This document shows positions 51,367 through 63,300 of a stretch of DNA of 64,000 bases, piece after piece; the stretch's first letter is position 1, and each line of letters begins with the position of its first letter. Below the pieces are notes generated by a model that was not told the origin of the DNA, made no database searches, and saw only the letters and a list, made by a program, of their open reading frames with translations. The stretch comes from Pisolithus tinctorius (lineage: Eukaryota > Basidiomycota > Agaricomycetes > Boletales > Pisolithaceae): contig JANFAH010000001.1 of assembly GCA_024663395.1 (NCBI GenBank), forward strand, positions 372,001 through 436,000, in the 5' to 3' direction. The position numbers and the translations under genes were made by a program.

Positions 51367-53481
51367 ATGTCAAAAATCTCTGAAACACAAAATGCTCGAT
51401 ACAACCTCCACCGAGCTACTCGAGCTCGAGCAGCTTCCCTACCCCATAGCCTGACAGCCCAGCCTGGTGCTGAAGCTGTCGAGATTTCCCCACTGTCAAA
51501 AATGACTCCTGTTGGAAGTCACTTCCCAATCCCGACCGAGAACCCAGCCGACACTGCCCGAAAGTACAGTGATGTCATGCGAGTAAGCACCAGAAGTGCA
51601 AGTCCGGCACCCAGAGGTGCGACCGTAGACGAGCCTGGCTTGAGATTAGTCTTGCCAGTGTACCCTGGGGCGTTCAGGCTCCCAGAGAGCTACGAAAACA
51701 GTACTGTTAGAGCGTTGGTACCAGTTCACAGTGTACAGATAGAACTACCTGAAAATACCAGGAATAACGCCCCTTCACCCTTGCCTATGAGTGAGACAGA
51801 GGTAGAGCCAAACGACCTGCAGTCATGGACCATGGTGGTGCGAAAGAAACCATGCGAAAGGCGCACTGGAGGTAGTCAACTACGGCCTGAACTTGAGCGA
51901 ACAGTTCGAGAAGCTGAGAGAAATCTGACCCCTGATGAAAGGGAAAGGATTAGGAGGAGATCGATATCCACGCAGAGGTACTTGCATGCAGACACATCCT
52001 CTGAACCCAAAAGCCACCCCAGAGATACGAAGGGAAAGGGTATTGACCCCAGGAATTGGGGGGCACTGAGCCTAAGCGGCAAGGAGGGGAACCCTGAGGC
52101 ACAACGTGCCGCACTGGCATCTTGGAAAATGGCCCAGAGGCTTAGCTGAAGCAACAGTGATGAACCTGGACCCTCAGGGAATAAGCAGGCGAACCCAGTG
52201 TCACCCGCTGGCAGGGTCAATACAAAGTCGACCAGGAAGAACAGTGCATCTAAGAAAAAGAAGGAGAGGTCCCACCAGAAAGTGAAGGTGACAAAAACTG
52301 CCACCTACTCCTCTGGAATAACCCCAAACCCGATAAGGGAAATAGTGGAGAGGGTTGCTCGATGGGATGACAAGTGTCACGAATGGCAAAGGATGCTGAA
52401 AGTGATGGAACCTGTTAAACAAATTGATCTGAAAAGTTATATTGGGTTGACATTGAAATGCCTGGAAAAGGGTGACAGGCATCCTAACAGACGTAAGGGG
52501 AAGAAATGTCGATCCAGGCGAAACCCTTGTCATGAGAGCAGCTCAGATTCCACCGGGACCACGCCGGATTCGAGCAGCAGCTCGGACGACAACTCATCCT
52601 CCGAATCCGAGGATTCGAACAATACACATTCAATGAGTGGCAGCTCACCTTTGGATGATAGCAGCTTGTCATCGAATAGTGATGATGGTTCCTCTACCAC
52701 TAGTAGCTCAACGAACTCCGATTCATCAGATGGGAGTAGGCACCACAGGCGAGGGAGATTCCGAAAGTGTAAGTGGGGACATCATAATGCAAAAAGACGG
52801 TCGAAGTCAAGACGAAGGATGATGTTGAAACCAATTCCACCGAATAAGTATGATGGGTCGGATGACGCACATTCGTACCACTGTTTTGTCACTGAAGGAA
52901 CAGTGTATGTTGAGGATGGTCGAGTGGCCCCGAAGAAACGCGCTTTCGTACTGTCACATTATCTGACAGGCAAAGCGTATGAGTTCTATGTGTGTGAAGT
53001 ATCTGGAGATCCCTACAAATGGAGACTGTCAGATTTCTTTACAGAGCTATTTAACTATTGCTTCCCTATCAATTTCCGCCTACAGCAGAGAGAGAAGCTA
53101 CAGGCGTGCTACCAGAATTCTAAAACTGTAAAAAACTATGTGTACGAGTTGAACGAGCTCTGGAACATGATAGGGGAAACGGACAAACGTGCTAAAGTCC
53201 ATAAACTCTGGTTGGGTCTTCGCAAAGAACTCCAGCAAGACTTGTGGCGAGAAAAGCTAAACCCGGAGATCTCTTCACTGAAGAGAGTGATAGCGAGTGC
53301 AGAGGTTCTTGAGATCGCTCAGTCCATTACGGGAGATTATATTCCGAAGTCCCAAAGACGATGAAGTAAGAAGCGAGCCGTGGCCAGCGCTGCTGCTTCT
53401 CCAGAGGGACCTGAGTCCTCCAAGGTGAACGGAGACATCACCGGAAGAAACGTAAGGATTATGAGCCGCGAAAGGAGGCGG
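51367..53481 (+). pseudogene. Element 2 gag, 5' part
   Basis: The start (MSKISETQNARYNL) is intact and the first TGA of element 1 is CGA here. The region interrupted in element 1 by the foldback element is continuous here (VVRKKPCERRTGG). TGA codons at 52147 and 53362 match CGA in element 1. The Ser/Asp linker and capsid-like region are kept. It is cut at 53481 by the nested element. Confidence 0.88.
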
Positions 53482-53831
53482 TGTAGGGAATGTAATTTCC
53501 CTACTAGGGGAATTGTTTTATTTTGTTCATTTTATTTAGTTTTGATTCTAGGTGTTTTTCTGCTAGTGGTACTTAGAATTTCGCTTTTCTGTTGCTTAGT
53601 CAGCACTACCTAGTGACTGGCATAGTTAGTTTTCCTTACAAAAACAATAGACGAGTTACCAGAGACGAGAGACGAGTTCGAGCAGGTCATTTCCCTGCAC
53701 CCAGACAGCCTCAGAAGCCTTCAGACGACTCCCAGGATCCTTGCCTAGGCTATAGAAGCCCCTTTTGGCTTACTCTCTCCCCTCAGATTTCACTCTACCC
53801 TTCAACCTCTCTCTTAAATCCATTTCCTACA
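53482..53831 (+). repeat. 5' LTR of the Gag-only element
   Basis: 350 bp, starting TGTAGGGAATGTAATTTCCC and ending TCCATTTCCTACA; identical by eye to the 3' copy. Confidence 0.95.
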
Positions 53832-53833
53832 AC

Positions 53834-53853
53834 TGGAGCCCACCGCGAGGGGC
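53834..53853 (+). promoter_or_regulatory. Putative primer-binding site of the Gag-only element
   Basis: TGGAGCCCACCGCGAGGGGC starts two bases after the LTR. The TGG start is what the CCA end of a tRNA would pair with. The tRNA was not identified. Confidence 0.6.
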
Positions 53854-53995
53854 TTCTGTCTTAGCCTGGCACCCCTCCTACTATCCTCAGCTTCATTTTT
53901 GCAGTTTTCCCGCTCTGTTTTCGCAATTTTCAGGCTCGGTTTAGCAAGTTTCACCTCTCGGTCTCGTCTTTTCACAGTCCCATAGTCGCATTTTC

Positions 53996-55435
53996 GTGTT
54001 TTCTTGCTCGCACACATTCGCATATCAAGCATTCACACTCGTATTACCCCCTGAAGTCATGCTCGGCCTCAAAATTCCATGCCGAGGCTCACCCGAAGCA
54101 CCGAGCTTCTCTGGGCGCCCCGAGGACCTTCGAAGTTATTTTGATGACATAATCGACTTCTGTGATGGATTCGGCCTCTCGGACGGGCTCGCGCGCATCA
54201 AATTCGCACTCAAATATGCACCTTTTGAGTCAGCTGACCTCTGGTCCCACTTCGTCAGTAGTAGCAAAGGAGATTGGGCTCGTTTTACCTCGGAAATCAC
54301 TCAGCAGTACCCAGAATTGGACGAAACAAGTCGAAGTCATGCCGACGAGCTTGCCAGCCTAAAGGTTGGATTTGCAAGTTCGGAGGTTGTCTCAATGTCA
54401 TCCCTAGGGCAGTATTATCGCAATTTCCGTCGAATTTCATTATCTCTCGAGAACCTGCTGGGCCCGTTGCCCCACCTAGCCAGTATGTTCAAGTATGGGT
54501 TCCCTCCAGAGTTCAGGCGAGAGGTGCTCGAACACCACAACGCATCAGAGTATTCTGTGCTCAGTCTAATGTCTACAGCTAAGGAGGTCCTGAGGTCGAG
54601 CGGCGGCCTCTGGAAGAGCTGCAAGGTCGACAGTTCGCGCGCGCAGCCACCACAAGCCTCGGACAGCCGTACACCCCGCCGTTCGTATTCGTTCTGCTTC
54701 TTCTGCGGACTTTCGGGCCATGTTCGGGCAGGTTGCCATTCATACAAGTCGTATTTAGCTTCGGGAAAGTGTCTACTCATAAACGGCCATGTTGTTCTAC
54801 CTACAGGACTGGAAATCCCGCGCGAAGTTGCCGGACGGACTCTGCGAGACCGTCTCGACAACTGGTCTTTGCTGACAAGCCAGCTCGAGGCTCGTACAGG
54901 CTCGTCGCTTGCTCGCTCACTTTCACCCACGGCCGCACCCTCTCGAAGCATGTTCGACGCACCATCGTGCATACCTGCTCAGACGAGCATCATGCATACT
55001 CAGTCCCTACCTACCCTCCAGCTCGAGCCAGTAGCACCCGACCTGCCAGCTGTTCAGTCTCGTTGCTCGTCAGCCGAGCGTTCTCGTAGCTCACCGCATG
55101 CGCAGCCACAGTCGAGGTGGCCATGTGGCCGAGGCCGATCGCCCTCGCGTCCTCGTTCACGCTCGCGCTCGCAGACTCGAACGGGTTCGTACACACGTTC
55201 GAAAGATGATTTCATACCAGTCCAGTCGTATGCCCGCAGCTTGAAGCAGCGTCGTGCTCGAAGGTGCTCATATTCATATTCGACCAATAGCTCACCCCCT
55301 TCTTCCTCGTCATCGTCGTCCTCACGCTCGCGCTCTCGTTCACGTTTGAGGAAGGCAGATTCATACATCCGTTCCAAGCCGAAGCGGTCGCGAAGCCGCG
55401 GTCGCACGCCCCGGCGCTCTCGAAGAGCGCGTTGA
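53996..55435 (+). CDS. Gag protein with zinc knuckle and SR-rich tail
   Basis: 479 residues (or 458 from the ATG at 54059). A capsid-like region follows (SFSGRPEDLRSYFDDIIDFC, ALKYAPFESADLWSHFV), then a CCHC zinc knuckle CFFCGLSGHVRAGC at about 54694-54735. The last about 130 residues are packed with Ser-Arg dipeptides (SRSRSRSQTRT, SSSSRSRSRSRLRK, SRSRGRTPRRSRRAR). The first parts are what a retroelement Gag needs to form particles and bind RNA. The SR tail resembles splicing-factor domains and might bind RNA or direct the protein to the nucleus; that is inference. The frame is intact, in keeping with the identical LTRs. Confidence 0.85.
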   Translation: MFSCSHTFAYQAFTLVLPPEVMLGLKIPCRGSPEAPSFSGRPEDLRSYFDDIIDFCDGFGLSDGLARIKFALKYAPFESADLWSHFVSSSKGDWARFTSEITQQYPELDETSRSHADELASLKVGFASSEVVSMSSLGQYYRNFRRISLSLENLLGPLPHLASMFKYGFPPEFRREVLEHHNASEYSVLSLMSTAKEVLRSSGGLWKSCKVDSSRAQPPQASDSRTPRRSYSFCFFCGLSGHVRAGCHSYKSYLASGKCLLINGHVVLPTGLEIPREVAGRTLRDRLDNWSLLTSQLEARTGSSLARSLSPTAAPSRSMFDAPSCIPAQTSIMHTQSLPTLQLEPVAPDLPAVQSRCSSAERSRSSPHAQPQSRWPCGRGRSPSRPRSRSRSQTRTGSYTRSKDDFIPVQSYARSLKQRRARRCSYSYSTNSSPPSSSSSSSSRSRSRSRLRKADSYIRSKPKRSRSRGRTPRRSRRAR

Positions 55436-55639
55436 CGCTGCGTGTCGCACGAATTCCATTATGTTGTTTTTTTTACTTCTTTTTGTTTATGAATCTTATA
55501 GTATCTCTTATGGATTTACCTACATCGTTATGCTGAGTTTTCGGTACATTAGAGACTTTTAGCTTTTCCTTTCTTTCGTTTTGTCTTTTACTCCCCAGGC
55601 TCGAGTTCCCCGCAGAACGCCAAGTAGCATCGCACCTAG

Positions 55640-57200
55640 CACCTTCCCGCGCTCTACACAACGCCTCCCATCCACAGATACAGTGCTAATGAGGCATGCT
55701 GTCGATGAAATCACTGTCGACACCACTCGTCGCTCGTCAAGACAAATGCTACCTCCCTCGTACCAAGCGTGTATCTCGCTCGTTATTGCGCCGTACCTCT
55801 CGCTCTTCGGCAGGCTCGTACTACTCGACGTCAGCTCTCTGTTGGTACCCAGCTCGCTTGCATGCGCCCAGCCGTTGAGGAGATGTTCGCGTTTTTGTGG
55901 ATAGGTCCATTCTCAGGGTCCTGTGGTCGTATCTCACTCGTTTCCGCGCCGCGCCTCTTGCTTTTTGGGAGGATTGTAGTCCACGACGAATGCTCCATGT
56001 TGATATCAGGATTGTTCAGATTGGTCCAGTAGCTCCGGAGATATTTGCATTTTTGTGCGAAGGCCCATGCTTGAGGTCATGCCATAGTCGCTCGCGCAGT
56101 TCTGCGTCGCTCCTTTCGCTTTTCGGGTCGTTCATCCCTCTCGCCGAACCCTTCCTGGGGACACATACTTTGTAAAATTCCGCGCAACCGTTGTCGAGAT
56201 ATCCGCGCTTTCGTATCCAGAGGGCTTCGAGCCAGTTTCGCGTATAACTCGGGATCGGCTGGTCCAATCGGCGTATTTCCTCGTTCTCCCTGTTCGTCTG
56301 CGGATCCTCTACTGTCTCCCGGAGTTTCGTGTAGATTGTCCCGGCCGTTGTTGTGCAAGTCAAGCCCTTCTCCCCACCCTCGAAGTCCTCTCGTCGTGTC
56401 TCGCGCACTCGGGCACCGTTCCTCTCGCTTTTCTGGAAGTCCATTCCCCTCGCATAGCCCTTTCTGGGGACGCCTCTTTTGTCAAATTCCGTGCAGACAT
56501 CGTCGAGATATACTCGTTTTTGTGGTTAGAGGCGCTTTCGGACAACTTTGCGAATATCTCAGGCCCATGTAGACAGATTCCCTCCATCTCTTTTTAGGCG
56601 TGTTCGTCACATTCCCCTCCATCATCACTGGCAGTTTCGCCGCGTCCCGAGCATCCGTCGTTGGTCTGCGGTGTTCCCTTTTCAGTCAACAACACTGTAT
56701 GCATGATAGCTCGCCCATTTCACTGCCGGACCTCTCGCTTTTTGGGGACTTTGTACTACCCGTCGAGGGCTTTCTGACGGTATATCATACATCACGCTCG
56801 CTACTGCCGTTGTGGAGATGTGCGCCGTTTTGTTGTTGCCGGTGCCTTAGGACGACTCTGCGGGTATCTCGCCCATTTCTCGAATGGATCTCTCGCTTTT
56901 CGGGATCCTGATGCTACTGTTCAACAGCTTCAGAATGGTACCTTTTCCGTCGTCGTCACTGCAGAACTCATGGCTACATTTGGTTTTTGGTGGATGAGGG
57001 TACCCTTTGGGCAGATTTATGGATATCTCAGGATTGGGGTCGCGGGTTCTCTCTGTTCATTTTGCGCTGTGCTCGTCGCATTCCCTTCTACCATCGTGGC
57101 TTGTTTTGTGGCATCTCGAGCAACTGTTTTTCGTCGACGAGGCATTGTCTTGCCCCCCCCTCCCTCGGTGGCTTTGGATTCTTGTATAGTCGAGCCGCCT
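55640..57200. repeat. Degenerate ~158-bp tandem repeat inside the Gag-only element
   Basis: A CCTCTCGCTTTTxGG-like word recurs at 55796, 55954, 56112, 56421, 56581 (weaker), 56731, 56889 and 57047, spaced 158 bp or a multiple close to it. Each unit also has a GAGATATxxGCGTTTTTGTG-like word. Roughly nine diverged units fill the non-coding part. Frames in this stretch are short and not conserved. Confidence 0.75.
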
Positions 57201-57243
57201 TCGAGTTGACTGGGGACAGTCAATATCTCAAGTACCCCTGGGA

Positions 57244-57593
57244 TGTAGGGAATGTAATTTCCCTACTAGGGGAATTGTTTTATTTTGTTCATTTTATTTA
57301 GTTTTGATTCTAGGTGTTTTTCTGCTAGTGGTACTTAGAATTTCGCTTTTCTGTTGCTTAGTCAGCACTACCTAGTGACTGGCATAGTTAGTTTTCCTTA
57401 CAAAAACAATAGACGAGTTACCAGAGACGAGAGACGAGTTCGAGCAGGTCATTTCCCTGCACCCAGACAGCCTCAGAAGCCTTCAGACGACTCCCAGGAT
57501 CCTTGCCTAGGCTATAGAAGCCCCTTTTGGCTTACTCTCTCCCCTCAGATTTCACTCTACCCTTCAACCTCTCTCTTAAATCCATTTCCTACA
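57244..57593 (+). repeat. 3' LTR of the Gag-only element
   Basis: 350 bp identical by eye to 53482-53831. The purine tract before it is weak (CTGGGA). Confidence 0.95.
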
Positions 57594-58843
57594 GCGGCAC
57601 CGACGGATGTTCATCAGTCTAAGGGAAAGCACGATGGATGTTCTGACAAGTGTAAGCGCGACGCGCCTAAGCTCAGTAAAGACGAGCAGGAGCGGCACAA
57701 GGCTGAGGGTCTGTGTTACATCTGTCATAAACCAGGGCACTTCTCCCGCAATTGTCCGACAAGACACAACGTATCATCGTTAAGCAAGCCCCCCAGGGTT
57801 GCAAGCTTTGGGATAGACATCGATTTTGGCAACGTTGAATGTCAACGGCAACTAGCCAAATCATTGATTGACAACACCGAAGTGACTGCGAACTTTATTC
57901 ACCTGATAGGACCTACCATCTCTGACGAAGATGATGATGTGCCAGACCTGGAGAGTATCTGGAGTGACGACGATAGCGAGGACACTGGAAATAGAGTCAC
58001 AACTGATGATGATGACTTACCAGTAGGGATGTGAGTTCACGTCTACTCTCGTCACCAATTCCTAGGTCACCGCTCCACAGGTCCCACCTTTGGGTACCCC
58101 CTGGAAGAGCGGGCTATTGAACGGCTATCAGGGATATGCTACCCAGGTGATGACCAAAACTCACTGAGCACGTTCATGGACACTCGGTTCTTGGTCTATG
58201 AAATAGGGGACGGACTACATATGATCATTGACAGCGAAAGGGACGTCTTGGGTCCTGCAGATGCCATCACCGTCAAGACCCATCTGCTGAGGAATCCAGC
58301 ATTCCAATTGGACTCCTGGTACTGGTTCAGAAAGGGCGAGAAGGCCAGAATGACGAAGTTTGACCTATGTCAGATGGACAGAGCCCGAACGTGGTGAGCT
58401 GCACCTATGGGGCGCCTGATCAAGGAGGCCATAGAGACCAGACTGAAGACATATAGTTTCCCAGTGCTTGAAGGAGAAAACCAGGATTGTTTTGCATGTA
58501 TCACTAAGGACGAATCGACTTACGAAGTCTATGACTACCATGTGGCTTTGTGCTTCGAGCTCCCAGCATATAAGTTGGGATCGCAGGAATTTGACATCAC
58601 GTGTTGGCATGCGAGAAGATTATTCCATGTGTGTGCAGATCTTACTAGGTCTGATCCCACCGAGGACTGCGACCTGGGGTTAGCCCATCTGTTCAAAAGG
58701 GATGACGATAATTTGGAAGATGAATGGTGTGAACCTGGCAATGTACCGTGTAACATGATTCACCTGCATAGCAATGCCATTAAATCCAGCAATCGATTGA
58801 CCCTACAATGCAATGCCGCAATCGCAAGGGACTTCACCTGTAA
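57594..58843 (+). pseudogene. Element 2 gag, 3' part with zinc knuckle
   Basis: Resumes the gag frame after the nested element. CYICHKPGHFSRNC is intact. TGA codons at 58032-58034 and 58396-58398 correspond to CGA in element 1. Otherwise the frame is open and continues directly into protease. Confidence 0.88.
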
Positions 58844-60367
58844 GGTTCCAAAGCCTTTAGTCATGGTGGTGCATGTCAATGGCCAACCTGCTCGCGCCCT
58901 GATCGACACCGGATCACTGGCTGACTTCATGTCAGTGATGCTCGCTGAACAACTGAATGTAAAGAAAATACCTCTAGAGAAGCCACTTACCATCCAGCTG
59001 GCCGTCCAAGGCTCGCGATCCAAGGTGAACTTCAGAACTAAAGTACACTTCCAGTACCAGGGGATAGATTGTGAACGTCACTTCGATGTGATGAACATAC
59101 AGAACTACAATCTGATATTAGGGACGCCGTTTCTCTATCAACACCAGGTATTGGTAGGGTTGCACTCACCGCGTGTAGTGATTGGCAGTAAAACCCCAAT
59201 GGAGATGCGGGGACCTCAGGTTTCTGTTCTGGAGTCTCGAGCAACCGAAGTATACCACGATAGCCTTGAGAGAGCGCGGCGCTACCTCCAGGAATTGTCA
59301 AAACCACTATGTTCGTTGGTTGGCTTGACAGCTTTACCCCCATTCCGTGTGATCAACCACGAAATCCCTCTGATTGACGAGAAGAAGATATATCCCTGGA
59401 GACCATCTAAATGCCCAGACACATTGCGACCGCTGTGGACTGAGAAGAAAAATGCCTACCTAAAAATGGGCCGATGGGAGCTCACCACTGCCTGCAATAC
59501 ATGCCCTATGTTGCTGATCCCCAAGGCGGGAGACCCTCCTCGACTACGAGTCGTGGTTGACTTGAGGGAGCAAAACAAGAATACCCAAAAATTATCATCC
59601 CCGATGCCCGACATGGACGGCATCCTGCGGCATGTGGCCTGAAAACCATACCGATCGATAATAGATGGGGCCGATGCATATGAACAAATACGAGTGATCC
59701 CAGAGCATGTCGAGCACACCGCAGTGACAACTCCTGATGGGAATATGGTCAGCCTCGTTGTGCAACAGGGAGATTGTAATGCTCTGGCGACCTACCAAGC
59801 ACTCATGAACCATATCTTTGGGGAATATATTGGGTCTTTCATGGACATCTATCTCGACGACATTATCATCTACTCTGACACCCTAGAGGATCATGTATGC
59901 CATGTTAAGTCAGTGCTTCAGGTCCTTACTCGGGAGAAACTGTACCTGAGCGAGAAGAAGTTGCGATTCCTCTGTGATGAGGTTAAAATCCTTGGGCGCA
60001 TTGTCACTGACAAAGGGATTAAAATGGATCCCGAGAAAGTTGATCGGATTCGAAATTGGAAGGTCCCAACCAATTGAACCCTGTGCAAGGGTTTTATCGG
60101 GTCTGTGGGATACCTTGCAGATGATATCTACAAGGTGCGCATACCTTTGGGTGTTCTAGCAGAAGCTAGCGCAGAGACCTGTCCGTTCCACTGGACATAT
60201 ACTGAACAACGAGTGTTCAACACCGTGAAACAGTACGTCGAGGCATGCGCACCTCATTGTCGGGTACCTTTGAACTATGAAACAGGGTGCGACCCCATAT
60301 GGGTGATGACCGACGCTTGTGGGAATGGTATTGGCGGTGTAGTCGCACAAGGACCAGACTGGAAATC
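58844..60367 (+). pseudogene. Element 2 protease, reverse transcriptase and truncated RNase H
   Basis: The protease region reads VHVNGQPARALIDTGSLADF with the Asp-Thr-Gly active site, exactly the stretch deleted in element 1. The RT has IDGADAYEQI, QQGDCNALATYQALMN and YLDDIIIYS. TGA codons interrupt at 59640 and 60075 (CGA in element 1). RNase H starts with the catalytic Asp intact (TDACGNGIGG) and is cut after GPDWKS. The protease-to-RT frame is continuous with gag. Confidence 0.9.
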
Positions 60368-63300
60368 CACATAATGTACCTACTTTGTACCGTATCATAC
60401 GACCAAACGAGGTTGACAATCGGCCGTGTTGCACAGACCAGCTAAAGTCGAGCCCACCTCTGAGTTGTCATCGTGTCACACAGCATAGCCATGATCATTG
60501 GATGTCACCATACTGCACAGTGTGGCTGAGGGGTTACTACTATATACATCTTGCCTGGATAATCCTGGCATGGATTCTGGCAAGTTGGGAAAGGTCTGGT
60601 ACTAACCTGGTCTGGGCTCACTGGCATGAGCCCAGCATGTGTCAGCAATTGCCAGTGGGTCAGAAGGCATTCCACTGTAATTCTATTGGTTTGGTATGAA
60701 TGCCATGCTAATTCCAGTAAGCTGGGACAAATGCCGGGATAATGCCAATAAGCCAGGAAACATACCGGTCTTATGCTAGTGGGCCAGCACAGATGCCAAG
60801 GTGGTGATGGTCAGTTGGCATGGATGCCGAGCTAATTCCAGTTGGCCGGTATGGATGACAGCAACCACACTATTTCCAGCGGGTCGGAAGGCATACCAAT
60901 GTACATCCATTGGGCCGGTATGAGTTACGGCAATTTCTAGTATGCCGGGTCACATACCGGCCTTATGCAAGTGGGCCGTGACAGGTGCCTGGATTATGGT
61001 GGGTAGTTGGAATATACGTCTAGCCAGCTTTCATGCCGGGAATAGTAAGCCGGGACCCATACTGGTATAGTGCAAATATGGCGGAATAGAGGATAAGCTG
61101 GTGTTGGTGTGTGGGCATGGATGCTCATCTAATTCCAGGTGGGCCGGATGGATCACAGCCTCCAGGATATTTGCAGTGGTTCAGAAAGCACACTAGTGGG
61201 GTGCTATTCGGCCGGTATGGCTTCCTGACATTTCCAGTTAGCTGGGCCAGATCCCATGTTATTGCCAGTGAGCTGGGATATCTACCTGGCTGAATCTAGG
61301 GGACTGGCAGGGGGCCAAGGCCGGTGCCAGTTGGTTGGCATCAATTCCTAACTAACTCCAGTTGGCCGGAATGGATCACAACCTCCAGGCTATTTAAAGT
61401 GGTTCAGAAGGCATTCCAGTGGGACGGTATTGGGCCGGTATATGTTCCAGCCAAATCCAGTCAGCCGGGTCAAATTCCCAGTTGTTGAACATGACCCGGA
61501 ACACATACCAGTGTGAAGTACAGGTTTACCCTCGGGTGACTGGGCTTCAAGACCGGGTGACAGGGGCTGAGTCCGAGTGGCCAGAATCAAGGCCGAGAGA
61601 CAGGGGCCAAGTCCGGTTGGACCGGAGTTGAGGCTGGAGGTTAGGGGCTAAGTCCAGGGGACCGGACTTAAGGCCGGGAGCGTGGGAACAAGGCCGGTAG
61701 CGTGGGAAACCGACCGGTCTTGGAGTGCGCACAGGGGGAAGCCGGTCCAGGGTTGGATCTACCTCCCTTGGTCTCAGCTTATGTGCTGTACCCTTATGCA
61801 AGCTGGGGAGAGGTCCGGGACAGGGGCCGGGGATAGCCTAAGGCTCGGCCTTAGCTATAGAGTAGTCTTGAGGGGTAATACAGAGTTGAGGGTAATACTA
61901 AGTTGATATTCTGACTGGGGTGCTACAAAGTATGTACAGGGGTTAAATACAGGAGGCCGGTCCGGGATAATGAACATAGAGCCGGACTTGTGAATAAGCT
62001 ATTAGTGAGATGATTAGCAAGACGAGGATAGCCACAGTGGCTATGCAGAGGCTAATAGCCCAAGTCCGGGTGACCGGCATAACTGGGGTCAGACACAGGA
62101 TTGTACAGTAAGCAAAGTCTGATGAACGGGCTAGACTAAATATAGTACAAACAAAGGGAAACAGACCGGAGTTATGTCCGGGTGACCCGGACATAGATCT
62201 AGGAGGACCAGGGTGGAGCAGCGCAAGGCTGGGAGGCCGAAACGGACCGGAGATAGGGGTAAAACACCGGACTTGAGTTATGCAGGCCGGAGTTGAGTTA
62301 TCTAGGGCCGGGACTGGGTTTTCTAGGCTGGACTAGGACCGGACTTGACCGGAGATAGGGGCTAGGGGTCCGGACTGGACTGAGTCTGAGTCCGAGAGTC
62401 ATGGATATGACAACCAGCCACATTATAGTGGGCCGGCACAGGTTCAGGGCTGTTGGCAGTTGTTTGGCATCAATTCTGAACCAACTCCAGTTGGCCGGGA
62501 TGGATGAGACCCTCCAGGAGATTTACAGTGGTTCAGAAGGCACTCCAGTGGGATTCTATTGTGCCGGTATATGTTCCGGCCAAATCCAGTCAGCCAGATC
62601 AAATTTCCAGTTGTTTATCATGACCCAGGATACCTACCGGCCACAATGTAGTGGGCCGGCACAGGTCTAGGGCTGGTGGCAGTTGTTTGGCATCAGTTCT
62701 GAACCAATTCCAGTTGGCCAGGATGGATGACACCCTCCAGGCTATTTACAGTGGTTCAGAAGGCACTCCAGTGGGATTCTATTGGGCCGGTATATGTTCC
62801 AGCAAAGTCTAGTCAGCCAGGCCAAATTCCCAATTGGTGACTGTAACCCAGGACACATACCGGCCTTATGCTAAGGGACCAGGACAGATGCCCAGCCTAT
62901 GGTGGTTGATTGGCATGGATGCCCAGTTAAGGCCACTTGATGTTACCGGTTTAGATGATGGGCTAGTCTTTTGGCATCCCCTGGTGAATGCATGAGCCAT
63001 ACAAGTAGTGCCACATATATTTTGGCTGGGCTGGGAAGCTATTGTCTATGGGGCTGATATATCAGTGGCCCGTGTAATAAGGCTTGGCTGGACCTGCAGT
63101 GTTCTGTTTGGAACGGTGGGAGCATATATCAGTGTGCCGTGTGCATCGGCCTCAGCCCAAATTGGAGTGCCCATGTACTATGGAGGGCTTATAGTCCATT
63201 GTACCGTGACCTTGGAGTGGGCCCAGATATTGTGATCCCGTAGGACAGGCTGGACGAATACTCCAGTGTTTCATGGTGTACGGGAGGCCCACGATACAGT

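Larger units (their letters stand above)
53482..57593 (+). mobile_element. Gag-only LTR retrotransposon (TR-GAG-like) nested in element 2
   Basis: 4112 bp with two 350-bp LTRs (53482-53831 and 57244-57593) that look identical by eye, TG...CA ends, and a GCGG repeat on both sides (53478-53481 and 57594-57597). It encodes one Gag protein and nothing resembling protease, RT or integrase. About 1.8 kb of non-coding tandem repeat fills the rest. Non-autonomous elements of this build have been called TR-GAG in plants. Identical LTRs make this the youngest datable insertion in the window. Confidence 0.92.
50966..60367 (+). mobile_element. Chromodomain Ty3/gypsy retrotransposon, element 2 (3'-truncated, with nested element)
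   Basis: Second copy of the family of element 1: a 290-bp 5' LTR, gag, protease, RT and the first part of RNase H. It ends abruptly at about 60367 where unrelated satellite sequence begins, so integrase, chromodomain and 3' LTR are missing. A Gag-only LTR element is inserted at 53482-57593. Six in-frame TGA codons replace CGA of element 1. It still carries the protease segment that element 1 lost. Confidence 0.92.

Noticed and set aside
54415..54972. 185-residue minus-strand frame within the Gag-only element
   Set aside because: It lies fully antisense to the Gag gene, whose zinc knuckle and composition are convincing.
56016..56444. 142-residue minus-strand frame inside the tandem repeats
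   Set aside because: It crosses repeat units without periodic protein similarity and looks like chance.
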